Source: Nitrospiraceae bacterium | GTDB taxonomy: Bacteria; Nitrospirota; Nitrospiria; Nitrospirales; Nitrospiraceae | Assembly: GCA_005793285.1 (NCBI GenBank) | Contig: SXPO01000089.1 | Coordinates: forward strand, 1 to 7,731 | Length of the DNA: 7,731 nucleotides | Direction: 5' to 3' | Shown here: in pieces, positions 6,686 to 7,731 of the stretch | Position numbering within the stretch: position 1 is the stretch's first letter | How the letters are laid out: each line of letters opens with the position of its first letter | Notes under the pieces: model-generated | The model's input: the letters and a program-made list of their open reading frames with translations, nothing else | What the model was told of the DNA's origin: nothing | The model's database searches: none | Made by a program: the position numbers and the translations under genes

Positions 6686-7731
6686 ATGACACGGATGATA
6701 CGGATTTTCGATACGACGTTGCGCGACGGCGAGCAGTCGCCGGGCGCCAGTATGAATGTGGAAGAAAAGGTCATGGTCGCCAAGCAGCTGGCCCGTCTCG
6801 GTGTCGATATCATCGAAGCGGGCTTTGCCTACAGTTCGCCTGGTGATTTCGAGGCGGTGCGGCGTATCGCTCAGGAAGTGGACGGGCCGACGATTTGCAG
6901 TCTGGCGCGGGCTCGTCCGGAAGATATCGATCGAGCCTGGGAGGCCTTGAAAGGAGCGCCGAAGGTGCGTATCCACACGTTCCTTTCGACGTCAGACATT
7001 CACTTGAAGCATCAGTTTCGGATGACCCGTGAGGAGGCCAAAAAACGCGCGGTCGACATGGTCCAGCGCGCGCGGGGTTATGTCGACGACGTGGAGTTTT
7101 CGCCGATGGACGCAAGTCGCTCCGATCCGGCCTATCTCTACGAAGTCATCGAGGCCGTCATCGCGGCCGGCGCCGGCACCGTCAATATCCCCGATACGGT
7201 CGGCTATGCGGTTCCGCAAGAATTCGGCGCATTGATCAAGAGAATTTGCGACAAGGTGCCCAATGCCAAGCAGGCGGTGATCTCAGTCCATTGCCACAAC
7301 GATTTGGGTGTCGCCGTGGCGAACAGTCTGGCGGCTATCGTCAACGGCGCCGGGCAGGTGGAATGTACGATCAATGGCATCGGAGAGCGCGCGGGGAATA
7401 CCTCGTTGGAAGAAATCGTCATGGGGCTTCGAACGAGAAAAGATTTCTATGGCGCTGACACCAAGATCAGGACCGAAGAGATTGCCAAAGCGAGCCGCTT
7501 GGTCAGCAAGATCACGGGTATGGTCGTCCAGCCGAACAAGGCTATTGTGGGAGCCAACGCGTTTGCACATACCTCCGGTATTCACCAGGACGGTCTGCTC
7601 AAAGACAAAACGACCTATGAAATCATGAGGCCGGAGTCGGTCGGTCTTGTCGAGAGCAAGATGGTGATGGGCAAGTTGTCCGGCCGGCACGCATTTCGGC
7701 AGCGGTTGGTCGAATTGGGTTACGCGCTGAC
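6686..7731 (+). CDS. leuA: 2-isopropylmalate synthase, N-terminal two-thirds (partial)
   Basis: LeuA condenses 2-ketoisovalerate with acetyl-CoA to 2-isopropylmalate, the committed step of leucine synthesis. The frame is open to the window edge; 348 codons of a usual 510-525 are present. The HMGL-like TIM barrel shows [14 protein letters not shown] (8-21) with metal ligand Asp9 and the neighbouring Arg13/Asp14, [20 protein letters not shown] with ligands His202 and His204, GERAGN with Asn238, and the [12 protein letters not shown] and SGRHA motifs. These positions match E. coli LeuA closely. The C-terminal leucine-binding allosteric domain lies outside the window. The ATG at 6686 follows GGAGG (6674-6678) by seven bases. 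Citramalate or homocitrate synthase would share many motifs, but close similarity to LeuA and the leucine T-box in front make LeuA much more likely. Confidence 0.97.
   Translation, partial: MTRMIRIFDTTLRDGEQSPGASMNVEEKVMVAKQLARLGVDIIEAGFAYSSPGDFEAVRRIAQEVDGPTICSLARARPEDIDRAWEALKGAPKVRIHTFLSTSDIHLKHQFRMTREEAKKRAVDMVQRARGYVDDVEFSPMDASRSDPAYLYEVIEAVIAAGAGTVNIPDTVGYAVPQEFGALIKRICDKVPNAKQAVISVHCHNDLGVAVANSLAAIVNGAGQVECTINGIGERAGNTSLEEIVMGLRTRKDFYGADTKIRTEEIAKASRLVSKITGMVVQPNKAIVGANAFAHTSGIHQDGLLKDKTTYEIMRPESVGLVESKMVMGKLSGRHAFRQRLVELGYAL

Overview
The window is a stretch of bacterial chromosome, moderately GC-rich, with every recognised gene on the + strand. It holds the end of a zinc-ribbon protein gene, the RNase P RNA gene, and then a biosynthetic cluster in the order ilvB - ilvN - ilvC - psd - pssA - leuA (leuA runs off the right edge). 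This order, with two phosphatidylethanolamine genes set inside branched-chain amino acid genes, is one I know from Geobacter-type Deltaproteobacteria and related lineages. The protein style makes me favour Nitrospirota (Nitrospira-like), but that is an inference from memory, not a proven assignment.

Layout. 1-186: C-terminal end of a C4 zinc-ribbon protein. 187-457: no convincing gene. 458-487: a good sigma70-type promoter whose predicted start coincides with the 5' base of the RNase P RNA (494-929), which is followed by a T-run. 1019-1047: a second good promoter, then a leader of about 135 nt holding several inverted repeats and a possible 19-codon Ile/Val-containing leader ORF. 1189-2964 ilvB, 3057-3575 ilvN, 3635-4648 ilvC. 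4732-4774: an intrinsic terminator whose T-run directly touches the Shine-Dalgarno of psd (4785-5435). pssA (5432-6238) overlaps psd by four bases. 6284-6545: a complete leucine T-box riboswitch with its own terminator. 6547-6669: a 123-bp imperfect palindrome that looks like an interspersed repeat. 6686-7731: leuA, partial.

How it works together. IlvB and IlvN form acetohydroxyacid synthase and IlvC reduces and isomerises its product, steps shared by valine, isoleucine and (through 2-ketoisovalerate) leucine synthesis. LeuA takes 2-ketoisovalerate into the leucine branch. Psd and PssA make phosphatidylserine and decarboxylate it to phosphatidylethanolamine. Three layers of control can be read from the DNA: a promoter and structured leader before ilvB, a terminator in front of psd, and a tRNA-Leu-sensing T-box that would let leuA respond to leucine starvation separately from the upstream genes. 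The T-box is the strongest regulatory finding: specifier CUC, UGGUACC bulge, antiterminator and competing 11-bp terminator are all present. No mobile element genes, CRISPR array, tRNA gene or wholly unknown protein system was found.
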